Assembly (NCBI GenBank): GCA_028289245.1
Contig: JAQGGT010000007.1
Span: 62,001-126,000 of the forward strand
From: Candidatus Saccharimonadota bacterium
GTDB taxonomy: Bacteria > Patescibacteriota > Saccharimonadia > Saccharimonadales > UBA4665
DNA: 64,000 bases
Direction of reading: 5' to 3'
In this document: positions 55,403 through 63,429 of the stretch, piece by piece
Numbering within the stretch: position 1 is the stretch's first letter
How the letters are laid out: each line of letters starts with the position of its first letter
Position numbers and translations under genes: made by a program
Notes under the pieces: model-generated
Databases searched by the model: none
What the model was told of the DNA's origin: nothing
The model's input: the letters and a program-made list of their open reading frames with translations, nothing else

Positions 55403-56944
55403 CTAGGCGGCTCCGGATTCGGCGGCGGGCTTGGGGGGATACAGCTCAGGGTAAATCGTTTTGGTGACTTCATCAACCTCGTACCGCAGCTGAGGGAACG
55501 GTACCCCTTCCCTGGCCGTCACGCCCTCAAAGATCCAAAATACCCGCTCGCTAAAGCCCCAGCCACAAGCGGGCGGCATGCCATACTCCAGCATCTCGAT
55601 ATAATCGATGTCGAGCATCATGGCTTCGTTATCACCAGCTTCACGCATAGCTTGCTGCTCTACGAAACGACTCAGCTGGTCGATCGGATCGTTGAGCTCA
55701 CTAAAGCCATTGCCTAGCTCGGTACCAGCAATCACCGGCTGAAAACGCTGCACGGTATCTGGGCGGTCCGGATTTGTTTTGGATAACGGGCTAATAAAGG
55801 TCGGCGTATTAACCAGCCAAATCGGCCCGGCCACATCCTTGCGGATATTTTTCCAGAGTTTGTCGATACCGCGAGCCTTGTTTTCGGTCTGGGCTACCTC
55901 GAGCTTGTTGTCGGCGAGCGCCTGCTTGACTTCCTCAAGCGTACAATCCAAGGGATTAAGACCGTAGCGATTTTGAATAGTTTCCACATAGTCCCACTGC
56001 TCCCATTCTTTTTCGAGATTAACCTCGAATCCATTCAGTGTAAACTTGAGCGTGCCGAATGTCTGTGAAATAACTTGGCGATACATGTCGGTCATAAAAT
56101 TGAGGCCATCCTGCCAGTTGGCATAGGCCCAGTACCACTCCATGGCGACGTGCTCCGGCAAATGCTCGTCGGAGTAGTTTTCGTTACGGAAGCGGGGGCC
56201 GATATCGTAGACCTTCTCGAAGCCAGCGCCCAGCAGGCGCTTGAGTGGCAGCTCGTGGCTGATGCGCAGGTAGAAATCTTGGTCGAGCGCGTCCATGTGC
56301 GTCACAAATGGGTTGGCGTCTGCCCCGCCGGTGGTGTGCTCCAGCACTGGGATATTAATTTCTAGGAAGCCGTGGTCGTTGAGGTACTGGCGAGTGAATG
56401 TCCAGAATTTGGAGCGGCGCACAAAGCGCTGGCGGACGTCCTCGTTGACGTTCATGTCGACGTAGCGGCGACGCAAACGCTCTTCTTTGTTCGTAAAGCC
56501 ATCCTGCTTGGTGGGCATTGGACGCAGCGATTTGGTGAGTAGCCGTAAACGGCTGATCTCGACCGATTCTTCGCCGGTCTGGGTGCGCATAACGCTACCA
56601 GTGGCCTCGACGAAATCACCATTATCGAGCAGCGCAATGTCTGCCAACAGTAATTCACTGTGCGCCCGATCGGCAGAAGCCGCTTCGTTGTGCCGCCAAA
56701 CGAGCTGGAGCTCGGAGGCGCCATCGTCTTTGATAACAATAAAAGCGATCTTGCCAAACTTGCGGATAGAGACAATCCGTCCTACTACCGAGACTTCCTG
56801 CCCCTCTAGCTCAGCAAACTGAGCATGGACGTGCTCCACGTCGTGCGTGCGGTGGGCATCGGCCGGATACGGGTTTATACCGAGGGCTTTCAGATCTTCT
56901 AGTTTGCGGAGGCGCTCATCGCGGAGCTCTTTTAGGGTGGCCAT
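55403..56944 (-). CDS. lysS: Lysyl-tRNA synthetase, class II
   Basis: 513 aa. N-terminal OB-fold (about 50-150, including V-V-G-R-I-V-S-I-R-K-F-G-K), catalytic core with motif 2 F-R-N-E-N-Y-S-D-E-H near 255 and motif 3 G-C/G-W-G-F near 470. The C-terminal Ala/Glu tail is short. Leaderless with near-consensus promoter inside the end of greA. Confidence 0.96.
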   Translation of the reverse strand: MATLKELRDERLRKLEDLKALGINPYPADAHRTHDVEHVHAQFAELEGQEVSVVGRIVSIRKFGKIAFIVIKDDGASELQLVWRHNEAASADRAHSELLLADIALLDNGDFVEATGSVMRTQTGEESVEISRLRLLTKSLRPMPTKQDGFTNKEERLRRRYVDMNVNEDVRQRFVRRSKFWTFTRQYLNDHGFLEINIPVLEHTTGGADANPFVTHMDALDQDFYLRISHELPLKRLLGAGFEKVYDIGPRFRNENYSDEHLPEHVAMEWYWAYANWQDGLNFMTDMYRQVISQTFGTLKFTLNGFEVNLEKEWEQWDYVETIQNRYGLNPLDCTLEEVKQALADNKLEVAQTENKARGIDKLWKNIRKDVAGPIWLVNTPTFISPLSKTNPDRPDTVQRFQPVIAGTELGNGFSELNDPIDQLSRFVEQQAMREAGDNEAMMLDIDYIEMLEYGMPPACGWGFSERVFWIFEGVTAREGVPFPQLRYEVDEVTKTIYPELYPPKPAAESGAA

Positions 56945-56952
56945 GGGTAGTA

Positions 56953-56981
56953 ATTATAGGGGCCCGGCTACGCGATGTCGA
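56953..56981 (-). promoter_or_regulatory. lysS promoter (leaderless)
   Basis: -35 TCGACA (56976-56981), 17-bp spacer, -10 TATAAT (56953-56958), 8 nt to ATG 56944. Confidence 0.68.
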
Positions 56982-57426
56982 CTACTTCGTAGCTGGTGGT
57001 GTCGGCAGGGGTTTTAATCTCGACACTGTCGCCAATTTTTTTGCCGAGCAAAGCTTGGCCGATGGGTGATTCGTCGGAGATTTTGCCCTCGAGTGGGTTG
57101 GCCTCGACGGTGCCGACGACTTGGAACTCTTTTTTGCCCTTCGCACCTTTAAGCGTTACCTTAGAGCCAAGCTGGACTTTGGAGCCCGGCTTCGGGGGAG
57201 CGATGATTTCGACGTTCTGCAGAATGGCAGCCAACTCGGAAATACGGCTCTCGGTACGCTCCTGTTCGGCGCGGGCACTCTGGTACTCTGAGTTCTCGGC
57301 CAGGTCGCCGAGCTCACGAGCACTGCGAATAGCCTCGGCCAGATCGCCCCGTTTGCTAACTAGCAAATCGTGCTCGGCTTGTAATTCATCTACGCCCGAT
57401 TGGGTAAGTCGAAATAATTTCTTCAT
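56968..57426 (-). CDS. greA: Transcription elongation factor GreA
   Basis: 152 aa. N-terminal coiled-coil finger (about 12-75) with A-R-E-L-G-D-L-A-E-N-S-E-Y at the tip, which inserts into RNA polymerase to trigger cleavage of backtracked RNA, and a C-terminal globular domain (I-S-D-E-S-P-I-G-Q-A-L-L-G). SD AGGAGG about 11 nt before ATG; TATAAT near 57470 gives a leader of about 40 nt. Confidence 0.95.
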   Translation of the reverse strand: MKKLFRLTQSGVDELQAEHDLLVSKRGDLAEAIRSARELGDLAENSEYQSARAEQERTESRISELAAILQNVEIIAPPKPGSKVQLGSKVTLKGAKGKKEFQVVGTVEANPLEGKISDESPIGQALLGKKIGDSVEIKTPADTTSYEVVDIA

Positions 57427-57480
57427 TATGGGTGATTCCTCCTACTTGGTTACCCCCAGTTTCGCAGGTATTATACCAAA

Positions 57481-58740
57481 CTATTGGCTGGGGCTGACTA
57501 CGTTTTGTAACAATGCATCTTCTGTAAGCTGCTGGGGCTCGCCGCCAACACGCGGCTGGAATTCAAATCGGCCGGCAGCCAGGGTTTTTTCGCTCACCAC
57601 AACTCGGTATGGTATGCCCATCAGCTCGGCGTCGGCGAACTTCTGGCCCGGGCGAACATCACGGTCATCATATAGTACACTAACGCCCCTGTCGGTCAAG
57701 AGGTCGTAGAGGCGATCGGCCTCGGCTACCACTTTCGCGTCGGTACCCAGACTCGCCAGATACACCGTGCAAGGCGCCAGGGCCAGCGGCCAAACCAGGC
57801 CCTTGTCATCGGCGAACTTCTCGGCAACCACGCCCATCAGGCGGGTTATGCCGATGCCGTAGCTCCCCAGGTGGACAAATTGCTTCTCGCCCTGCTCATT
57901 AGTAAAGGCAAAGTCCATGTCTTCACTTTTTTGGGTGCCAAAGTTGAAAATATTGCCGACTTCGGCGGTCTTGACCTTTTCGAGCTCATCGCGAGCGATA
58001 CCCAGCTTGGCCAGCGTAGCGTCATCGCTCACTTCTTCGTTGACGGCGATGTTTTTGCCGCGGTGGAGGTAAATAATGTCTTCACCCGCGTCACAGATGG
58101 TCTGAAACTCGTGGCTAAACTGCGTAAATGCCCCGCCGCTGGCAAAAGTGACGTAGGTGTCGCTGCCGATGCCGACGCGCTCGAAAACACGGTTGTAGGC
58201 CTCGATGGTGGCCTGGTAGAAGGCTTCGTGCTGATCGGCGTCAGTGCTGCAGGAGTACATATCTTTCATGACGAACTCACGGCCGCGCATAATACCACTT
58301 TTGGCCCGCAGCTCATTGCGCAGCTTGGTCTGGAACTGGTAAGCGTAGGCCGGCAGATCTTTGTAACTACTGACGTACTGCTTCATGGTTTCAACAATGG
58401 CCTCTTCGTGTGACCAGCCAAATCCAACTTCGGTGCCGTTTTTGAGCGCCGATTTGAACCAAACGTCGACAACTTCATCATCCCAACGGCCAGTGGTCTC
58501 CCAGAGCTCTTTGGGCTGCAAGCTGCTCATAATCAGCTCTTCGCCGCCGATGGCGTTCATCTCCTCACGTACAATGGCTTTTATGCGTTCGATCACCCGC
58601 AGGCCGAGGGGCAAGTAGGCGTAGACTCCGGCCATTTCTTTGTGGATAAAGCCGGCCTGGATCAGCAACTGGGCATTTCTGGACGTTTCGTCGGCGGGCA
58701 GGTTTTTGGTAGTTTTAGTAAAAAGTTTGCTTCGTCTCAT
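57481..58740 (-). CDS. proS: Prolyl-tRNA synthetase without editing insert
   Basis: 419 aa class II synthetase. Motif 2 near R-N-E-L-R-A-K-S-G-I-M-R-G-R-E-F (about 135-150), motif 3 G-I-G-I-T-R near 300, and an anticodon-binding domain at the C-terminus. The bacterial insertion (editing) domain of about 180 residues between motifs 2 and 3 is absent, so mischarged Ala-tRNA-Pro would need separate editing. Leader of about 100 nt upstream, with a possible small ORF. Confidence 0.94.
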   Translation of the reverse strand: MRRSKLFTKTTKNLPADETSRNAQLLIQAGFIHKEMAGVYAYLPLGLRVIERIKAIVREEMNAIGGEELIMSSLQPKELWETTGRWDDEVVDVWFKSALKNGTEVGFGWSHEEAIVETMKQYVSSYKDLPAYAYQFQTKLRNELRAKSGIMRGREFVMKDMYSCSTDADQHEAFYQATIEAYNRVFERVGIGSDTYVTFASGGAFTQFSHEFQTICDAGEDIIYLHRGKNIAVNEEVSDDATLAKLGIARDELEKVKTAEVGNIFNFGTQKSEDMDFAFTNEQGEKQFVHLGSYGIGITRLMGVVAEKFADDKGLVWPLALAPCTVYLASLGTDAKVVAEADRLYDLLTDRGVSVLYDDRDVRPGQKFADAELMGIPYRVVVSEKTLAAGRFEFQPRVGGEPQQLTEDALLQNVVSPSQ

Positions 58741-58773
58741 ATGATGGGTCTCGTTTACAGATTGGTAAGGTTT

Positions 58774-58839
58774 TTAGGCAATAGAAATAGTACGGCCAAG
58801 TGCCGGGATAGAAAACGAGCTGCACATCAAGTACGTCAT
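58774..58839 (-). CDS. Possible 21-residue upstream ORF before proS
   Basis: ATG at 58839, 9 nt after a TACAAT -10 (58849-58854), to TAA at 58774; product begins M-T-Y-L-M-C-S-S. It ends 34 nt before proS. The promoter spacing is that of leaderless genes, but one proline and no conservation data make this weak. Could be a leader peptide or chance. Confidence 0.25.
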   Translation of the reverse strand: MTYLMCSSFSIPALGRTISIA

Positions 58840-58848
58840 TGTGCCTCT

Positions 58849-58878
58849 ATTGTACGCTATCCCCTACCGGATAAACAA
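58849..58878 (-). promoter_or_regulatory. proS promoter
   Basis: -35 TTGTTT (58873-58878), 18-bp spacer, -10 TACAAT (58849-58854), with a leader of about 100 nt to proS. Confidence 0.5.
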
Positions 58879-59619
58879 CAGATAGAAGGCGACGCTGTTC
58901 TTTAAGGAGTGTAGCAGCATACTCGACCATAGCCCGCCCGTCTTCTCGCGCAGCGTTGCCAAGCAGAAACCGAGGATAAAGGTGTCGATAAAAGCGATCC
59001 ACAGCGGGCCCCCGGATGATGCCCCATTGAGGTGGGCAGCCCCGAATAAAGCCGATGACAGTAGTGCCGAGACTAGATAGGGCGTGACTTTGCGGAGACT
59101 CGTATAGAGGAAGCCGCGGACCATAATTTCCTCGGCGATCGGTGGCAGCACCACCAGACTGATGAAGGTCAGCGTCAGCGCGACCGGGCCGCTGACCCCG
59201 TTAAAGCCAATATCCTGCTGCTGATCGACGTTGAGCCCCGGAAATACCCGTTTGCCGACATATGCAGCTACAAGAAAAATGATGTAATAGATCGGTAACG
59301 TCAGGACCGCCCACCCGATGTCGCTAAACTTCGGGCGGCGCAGGCCGATATGGCTGAGTTTTGTCTTGAAGTGCCTGACAAATAGGAAGATGGCACCGAC
59401 CGACATGGCCTCAACCAGCAAAATATAGCTAAATTGAATGCCCGGCGAATTAGAAATCAGATCGGCAATCCGGGTGGCATCGTGGTAGCGCAGTTGCGCG
59501 TATACACTGATTAGCACGCCACCAATAATTTGGGTCACAAAAAACACCAGAATCAAATACACCGTGGCTAGAACCGGATTCCAGGTAACTTTGGTGGCGG
59601 GCGTTTGCTCTGCCTCCAT
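58864..59619 (-). CDS. CPBP-family (Abi/CAAX-type) intramembrane metalloprotease
   Basis: 251 aa, about six membrane helices. Active-site motif E-E-I-M-V-R-G (about 165-171) and a later F-G-A-A-H-L-N-G (about 200-207) His. Family includes Rce1 and bacteriocin-immunity proteins. Follows the RseP-like protease by 2 nt, forming a two-protease operon. Target unknown. Confidence 0.92.
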   Translation of the reverse strand: MEAEQTPATKVTWNPVLATVYLILVFFVTQIIGGVLISVYAQLRYHDATRIADLISNSPGIQFSYILLVEAMSVGAIFLFVRHFKTKLSHIGLRRPKFSDIGWAVLTLPIYYIIFLVAAYVGKRVFPGLNVDQQQDIGFNGVSGPVALTLTFISLVVLPPIAEEIMVRGFLYTSLRKVTPYLVSALLSSALFGAAHLNGASSGGPLWIAFIDTFILGFCLATLREKTGGLWSSMLLHSLKNSVAFYLLFIR

Positions 59620-59621
59620 GG

Positions 59622-60785
59622 CTAGCGCCGAATATCAACCACAGTTATAACAATAATTAATGTGACCAGTACTAAGAATCCTATCGCGTTGATGCGCTCT
59701 TCGAGCTTGTTACTCAGCGGCTTTTTGAAGATGCCGCGGGCGATGAGGGTGATCCACAGCTTACCGCCGTCCAGGGCTGGTATCGGCAAAATATTCATAA
59801 TCGCCAGGGTGAGCGAAATAATGGCAATGATCACCAAAATATACTGCCACCCAAGTGAGCTGCCGCTCTGCAGCAATAAGAAGATGCCGACCGGCCCGGT
59901 TACCTGGCTACTGGCGGCCGACTGGCCATGCTGGCGGGCCTGCGTGTTTCCGGTAGCAGTGCCGGCGAAGATGCTACCAAGGCCAGCCACCGCCTTGCCG
60001 AGCCCCTCGAAGGTCAACCCGGTGATCTGAGCGCTAAAGCCGACCGCCACCACCGGCGCCGACCACGTGGAGCGCTGGAGCGTAAATTCGGTTGGCACCA
60101 CGCCTAGGTAACCCTTAGGGTTATCAGTATTTTGACTGGCATCGCGTACCGCTTTGGTCAGCAATGTAGCTTTGGCGGACTTAGTTTGGCCATTGTGGCT
60201 GTAGTGGACGGTGACCTGCTGGCCGGCATACTGTTGCGTGACATTCGGCAAGCTGTCCGAGTCGATAATGGTCGTACTCTTGCCTGGCGCGCTGATGCCG
60301 AGTAATTGGTCGCGCTGTTTCAGACCGGCCTTGGCGGCTGGCGATCCCGGTTCAACATAGGTGATTAGTACTTCGCGTTTGCTGATTTTGGTGTCGCTGG
60401 CGACGGTAAACTGGTTATCTACCAGTTTCGGCATACCAATGATGGCCAAAATGGTCAGCAGCACCAGCCCAATAACCAAGTTCATCACTACGCCGGCCGC
60501 CATGATCTGGGTTTTAGCCCACAGGCTGGCGGCGCCAAAACTGCCCTTGGCAGTATCGCTATCGTGCTCGCCCTTAAGTTTGACGAAGCCGCCGAGCGGT
60601 AAGAGGTTGATCGTAAAGTCCCACCCGCCCTTCATACGCTTTTTGTACAGCCGCGGTGGGAAGAAAATGCCGAATTCTTCAGCTACCACGCCGTTACGTC
60701 GAGCGGCCACGAAGTGGCCAAATTCGTGGGCGACGATCAGGCCAATAAACAGCAAAATACCAATAACGAGCAGGACAACGGACAT
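59622..60785 (-). CDS. rseP: Site-2 protease, RseP-like zinc metalloprotease
   Basis: 387 aa from the ATG at 60785. First helix with H-E-F-G-H (about residues 20-24), a PDZ domain in the loop (about 135-225: G-L-K-Q-R-D-Q-L-L-G-I), L-D-G-G-K near 333, and the last helix. Cleaves membrane-bound regulators or leftover signal peptides in other bacteria. A second ATG at 60791 (2 codons earlier) sits 2 nt after the -10, so 60785 is favoured. Confidence 0.93.
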   Translation of the reverse strand: MSVVLLVIGILLFIGLIVAHEFGHFVAARRNGVVAEEFGIFFPPRLYKKRMKGGWDFTINLLPLGGFVKLKGEHDSDTAKGSFGAASLWAKTQIMAAGVVMNLVIGLVLLTILAIIGMPKLVDNQFTVASDTKISKREVLITYVEPGSPAAKAGLKQRDQLLGISAPGKSTTIIDSDSLPNVTQQYAGQQVTVHYSHNGQTKSAKATLLTKAVRDASQNTDNPKGYLGVVPTEFTLQRSTWSAPVVAVGFSAQITGLTFEGLGKAVAGLGSIFAGTATGNTQARQHGQSAASSQVTGPVGIFLLLQSGSSLGWQYILVIIAIISLTLAIMNILPIPALDGGKLWITLIARGIFKKPLSNKLEERINAIGFLVLVTLIIVITVVDIRR

Positions 60786-60793
60786 GTTCATCT

Positions 60794-60799
60794 AGTATA
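60794..60799 (-). promoter_or_regulatory. rseP -10 (leaderless)
   Basis: TATACT ending 8 nt before ATG 60785. Confidence 0.5.
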
Positions 60800-60967
60800 T
60801 AGTGCTTGCGCTCACCCGCAAAGCTTCGCGGCCCGCTCAAGCGCTGATTTATTAAAACATTTAAGATTTGTCTCAGTTAGAGCGGCGATCATGACTTGTT
60901 TTCATTCGAATCATCATGGCATCATCGCATATTCGCATTATCGCATCGCCCGCCTGGGCCATAAAAC

Positions 60968-61005
60968 CGCATCAAAGCATCAGTATGCCGATACGCTTTG
61001 ATGCG
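60968..61005. repeat. Large GCATCAAAGC hairpin between rseP and frr
   Basis: Arms CGCATCAAAGC (60968-60978) and GCTTTGATGCG (60995-61005), with an inner GTAT/ATAC stem. Same family as the repeats at 43119-43212. Nearby (60900-60955) are further GCAT-rich copies without a clear stem. Neither strand has a T-tract. The remaining 60792-61058 gap holds no recognised gene. Confidence 0.6.
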
Positions 61006-61028
61006 CCGCGTTTGTAAGGGCCCACACC

Positions 61029-61052
61029 GCACGTCGCACGTCGCACGTCGCA
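61029..61052. repeat. Tandem repeat of GCACGTC
   Basis: About 3.4 head-to-tail copies of the 7-mer GCACGTC, just after the frr stop. Too short and regular for a CRISPR; probably slippage-prone DNA. Confidence 0.8.
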
Positions 61053-61058
61053 GCGGTG

Positions 61059-61622
61059 CTAGAGAGACATAATTTCTTGTTCTTTGGCCTTGGCAGCGCC
61101 ATCAACCTCAGCGCGGGCCTTATTCATGGCATCATCAACCTGCTTCTCGAAGCGTTTGGCGTCGTCTTCGCCGATTTCTTTGTCCTTTTTGGCCTTATCG
61201 ATCGCGTCCATGGCGTCGTGGCGAGCTCCCCGCAGGCGGACCATGCACTCTTCCTGTTTTTGGCCGATTTGCTTGGCGATTTCGCGGCGGCGCTCTTCGT
61301 TAAGGGGTGGAATGGGGATGCGGATGACGCGGCCGTCGTCGGTTGGGTTGAGGCCGAGCTGCTGGTTGTTACGAATGGCGGTAACGATGGCTTGCAGGTT
61401 GCTTGGATCAAAGGGTGAGATCTGGAGTAGCTGGGCTTCGGGTGCGGTGACAGTGGCTAGCTGGATAAGCGGCATCGGCGCACCGTAGGCTTCGACGCTG
61501 ACGCCGTCGAGCATGGCGGCGCTGGCTCGACCAGTACGCAATGACTTGAGGTCGGCGGCAAAAAAGTCGGCCGCCTGTTGAAACTTTGATTGGGCTTGGG
61601 TAATAATTTGGCTCGGGTTCAT
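61059..61622 (-). CDS. frr: Ribosome recycling factor
   Basis: 187 aa, the standard length. Three-helix bundle plus a small beta domain: L-R-T-G-R-A-S-A-A-M-L-D, Y-G-A-P-M-P-L-I-Q-L-A, R-I-P-I-P-P-L-N-E-E-R-R and V-R-L-R-G-A-R-H-D-A-M-D typical of RRF. SD AAAGGAT 4 nt before ATG and -10 TATACT at 61645-61650. With EF-G it splits post-termination ribosomes. Usually linked with pyrH, absent here. Confidence 0.96.
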   Translation of the reverse strand: MNPSQIITQAQSKFQQAADFFAADLKSLRTGRASAAMLDGVSVEAYGAPMPLIQLATVTAPEAQLLQISPFDPSNLQAIVTAIRNNQQLGLNPTDDGRVIRIPIPPLNEERRREIAKQIGQKQEECMVRLRGARHDAMDAIDKAKKDKEIGEDDAKRFEKQVDDAMNKARAEVDGAAKAKEQEIMSL

Positions 61623-61736
61623 GAATATCCTTTATTTCAGTTTTAGTATAACATTCCCTGTTATGTGCAAGAATTTTTACAATCAAACACGCTCGACAAG
61701 CTTATGCTAAATATACGTAACAGTAAGGAGCGCATA

Positions 61737-61877
61737 ATGAACTTTACCGACAAAATTATGGAAAAACTTAACGCCCGCAGTAGCAACGACTACATGTCGG
61801 ACGATAAAGAGCAGCACACCAGCATGATGGGCCGTATGAAGGGCTCGCTGCAACGACTTAGGGGTAACCGCCACTAA
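61737..61877 (+). CDS. Small basic unknown protein with strong SD
   Basis: 46 aa from the ATG at 61737. Soluble, Met- and Arg/Lys-rich, with two short helices. SD AAGGAG 7 nt upstream; promoter region has CTTATGCTAAATA. The frame opens upstream at 61665 but has no such signal. Followed by a terminator. Small CsbD-like stress proteins have similar size, but I see no firm match. Confidence 0.6.
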   Translation: MNFTDKIMEKLNARSSNDYMSDDKEQHTSMMGRMKGSLQRLRGNRH

Positions 61878-61893
61878 TCCCCTGCTCAAGCGC

Positions 61894-61923
61894 GAAAAGA
61901 GCCGCTTCAAAGCGGCTCTTTTC
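61894..61923. terminator. Bidirectional intrinsic terminator
   Basis: Arms GAAAAGAGCCGCTT and AAGCGGCTCTTTTC with a CA loop; T-tract on both strands. Ends the 46-aa gene (+) and tsf-rpsB (-). Confidence 0.93.
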
Positions 61924-61944
61924 ATAGCTTGCGGAGACGCTTAA

Positions 61945-62544
61945 CTAATCGTCGCGTTCGCCGAGAGCGATGCGGGCAAAGCGCCGAACAACGATGTTCT
62001 CGTTGAGGCGGGCGTTGTGGTCTTTGACGAGGTCGCCAACAGTGATGTCGGGGTTCTTAATGTAAGGCTGGTCGAGCAGACAACGCTCGGCGAAGTGCTT
62101 CTTGACCTGGCCTTCGACTATTTTGTCGACCATGTCGGCAGGCTTGCCGTCGGCCAGGGCTTTTTCGCGGAATTCGGTGGTCACCTTCTCGGTTTCGGTG
62201 GCGGGAATTTGGTCGCTGCTGACGTAGAGCGGCGCGCTGGCGGCAATGTGCATGGCAACATCCTTGAGGAGTTCGCCAAAAATTTCGCCGCGGGCGACAA
62301 AGTCGGTCTCGGAGTTGATCTCGACGACGACGCCGATGCGGCCGTCGTGGTTGTAGGTGCCGATCAGGCCTTCGCGGGCTTCGCGCTCGCCGCGTTTATC
62401 GGCTTTGGTGAGGCCTTTTTTACGCATTGCCTCGAGGGCTTTATCGAAGTCACCGCCGACTTCGTCGAGGGCTTTTTTAGCGTCGGTCAGACCGACACCG
62501 GTGAGGTCTTTGAGTCGCTTGATGGTTTCAATGTCTACTGCCAT
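61945..62544 (-). CDS. tsf: Elongation factor Ts
   Basis: 199 aa, the short EF-Ts form. N-terminal UBA-like domain with L-K-D-L-T-G-V-G-L-T-D-A-K-K-A-L, and core with E-I-N-S-E-T-D-F-V-A-R-G, the contact with EF-Tu, then a reduced C-terminal part (L-L-D-Q-P-Y). Recharges EF-Tu with GTP. SD AAAGGAG 8 nt before ATG; 5 nt after rpsB. Confidence 0.96.
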   Translation of the reverse strand: MAVDIETIKRLKDLTGVGLTDAKKALDEVGGDFDKALEAMRKKGLTKADKRGEREAREGLIGTYNHDGRIGVVVEINSETDFVARGEIFGELLKDVAMHIAASAPLYVSSDQIPATETEKVTTEFREKALADGKPADMVDKIVEGQVKKHFAERCLLDQPYIKNPDITVGDLVKDHNARLNENIVVRRFARIALGERDD

Positions 62545-62549
62545 AAAAA

Positions 62550-63290
62550 TTACTCCTTTGTTTCTGCAGGTACGTCGGTTTTGTCTGCAACTTCTTTTTT
62601 AACTTTGTTCTTGCCGGTTTCGATAGCCTGCTTGACGTAGTCAGCGATCAGCTGGATGGTCTTGATGGCGTCGTCGTTAGCCGGGATTGGATAGCGGACC
62701 TGGCTTGGGTCAGCGTTGGTGTCGGTGATACCGACAATGGGGATGTGGAGCTTGTTGGCTTCGCGGACGGCGTTAGCGTCGTGGGTGATGTCGAAAACGA
62801 CGACGGCGCCGACGCGGCTGTTCATATCCTTGATGCCGCCGTAGAGGCGGTTGAGCTCATTGATTTCTTCCTGGAAGCGCTGGACTTCGAGCTTGTTGTA
62901 CTTGTTGGCTAACTCGCCATTAGCCATGCGCTCTTCGAGGCTCTTGAGGTGTTTAACACGGCCACCGATGGTGTTCCAGTTGGTGATCATGCCGCCGAGC
63001 CAGCGCTCGGTTACAAACGGCATATTGGTGTCTTCGGCCAGTTTGCGGACGATATCCTGGGCCTGGCGCTTGGTACCGACCAGCAGCACTTGCTTGCCGG
63101 CAGCTGTCGTGTCGTCAATGAAGTTGAGAGCTTCTTCGAGATTGGCAACCGTCTTAGTGAGGTCGATGATGTGCGTACCATTGCGCTTAGAGTGAATGTA
63201 CGGCGCCATTTTGGGGTGCCAGCGGCTGGTCTTGTGACCAAAGTGAGCACCAGCTTCTAATAATTGTTTAATGTCGACATCTGCCGCCAT
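62550..63290 (-). CDS. rpsB: 30S ribosomal protein uS2
   Basis: 246 aa. L-E-A-G-A-H-F-G-H-K-T-S-R-W-H-P-K-M near residue 12, F-V-T-E-R-W-L-G-G-M-I-T-N (about 95) and I-P-I-V-G-I-T-D-T-N near 180: the uS2 signatures. Leads the rpsB-tsf operon. Has a leader of about 90 nt with SD GAAAGGA, unlike the leaderless genes here. Confidence 0.97.
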   Translation of the reverse strand: MAADVDIKQLLEAGAHFGHKTSRWHPKMAPYIHSKRNGTHIIDLTKTVANLEEALNFIDDTTAAGKQVLLVGTKRQAQDIVRKLAEDTNMPFVTERWLGGMITNWNTIGGRVKHLKSLEERMANGELANKYNKLEVQRFQEEINELNRLYGGIKDMNSRVGAVVVFDITHDANAVREANKLHIPIVGITDTNADPSQVRYPIPANDDAIKTIQLIADYVKQAIETGKNKVKKEVADKTDVPAETKE

Positions 63291-63386
63291 AGTGTGTCCT
63301 TTCTCTTCGGATGGGTGCCCCGCCGGCCCTACACGGGTGACGATGGGGAGGATGTGATCCCAACCTGCTTAATTTGTGGTAACCCT

Positions 63387-63415
63387 ATATTAACAGATGA
63401 GCTAAGAAGTTACAA
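63387..63415 (-). promoter_or_regulatory. rpsB-tsf promoter and GC-rich leader
   Basis: -35 TTGTAA (63410-63415), 17-bp spacer, -10 TAATAT (63387-63392). The following 90-nt leader (63291-63380) has GC-rich inverted segments that could form an autoregulatory S2-type structure; I could not define it. Confidence 0.62.
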
Positions 63416-63429
63416 GCCCGTTGCGACTG

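Noticed and set aside
43246-56944. T-box riboswitches before serS, lysS or glyQS
   Set aside because: Their -10 boxes end 6-9 nt before the start codons, leaving no leader for a T-box.
61029-61052. CRISPR-like array
   Set aside because: Repeat unit is 7 nt with no spacers; no cas genes in the window.
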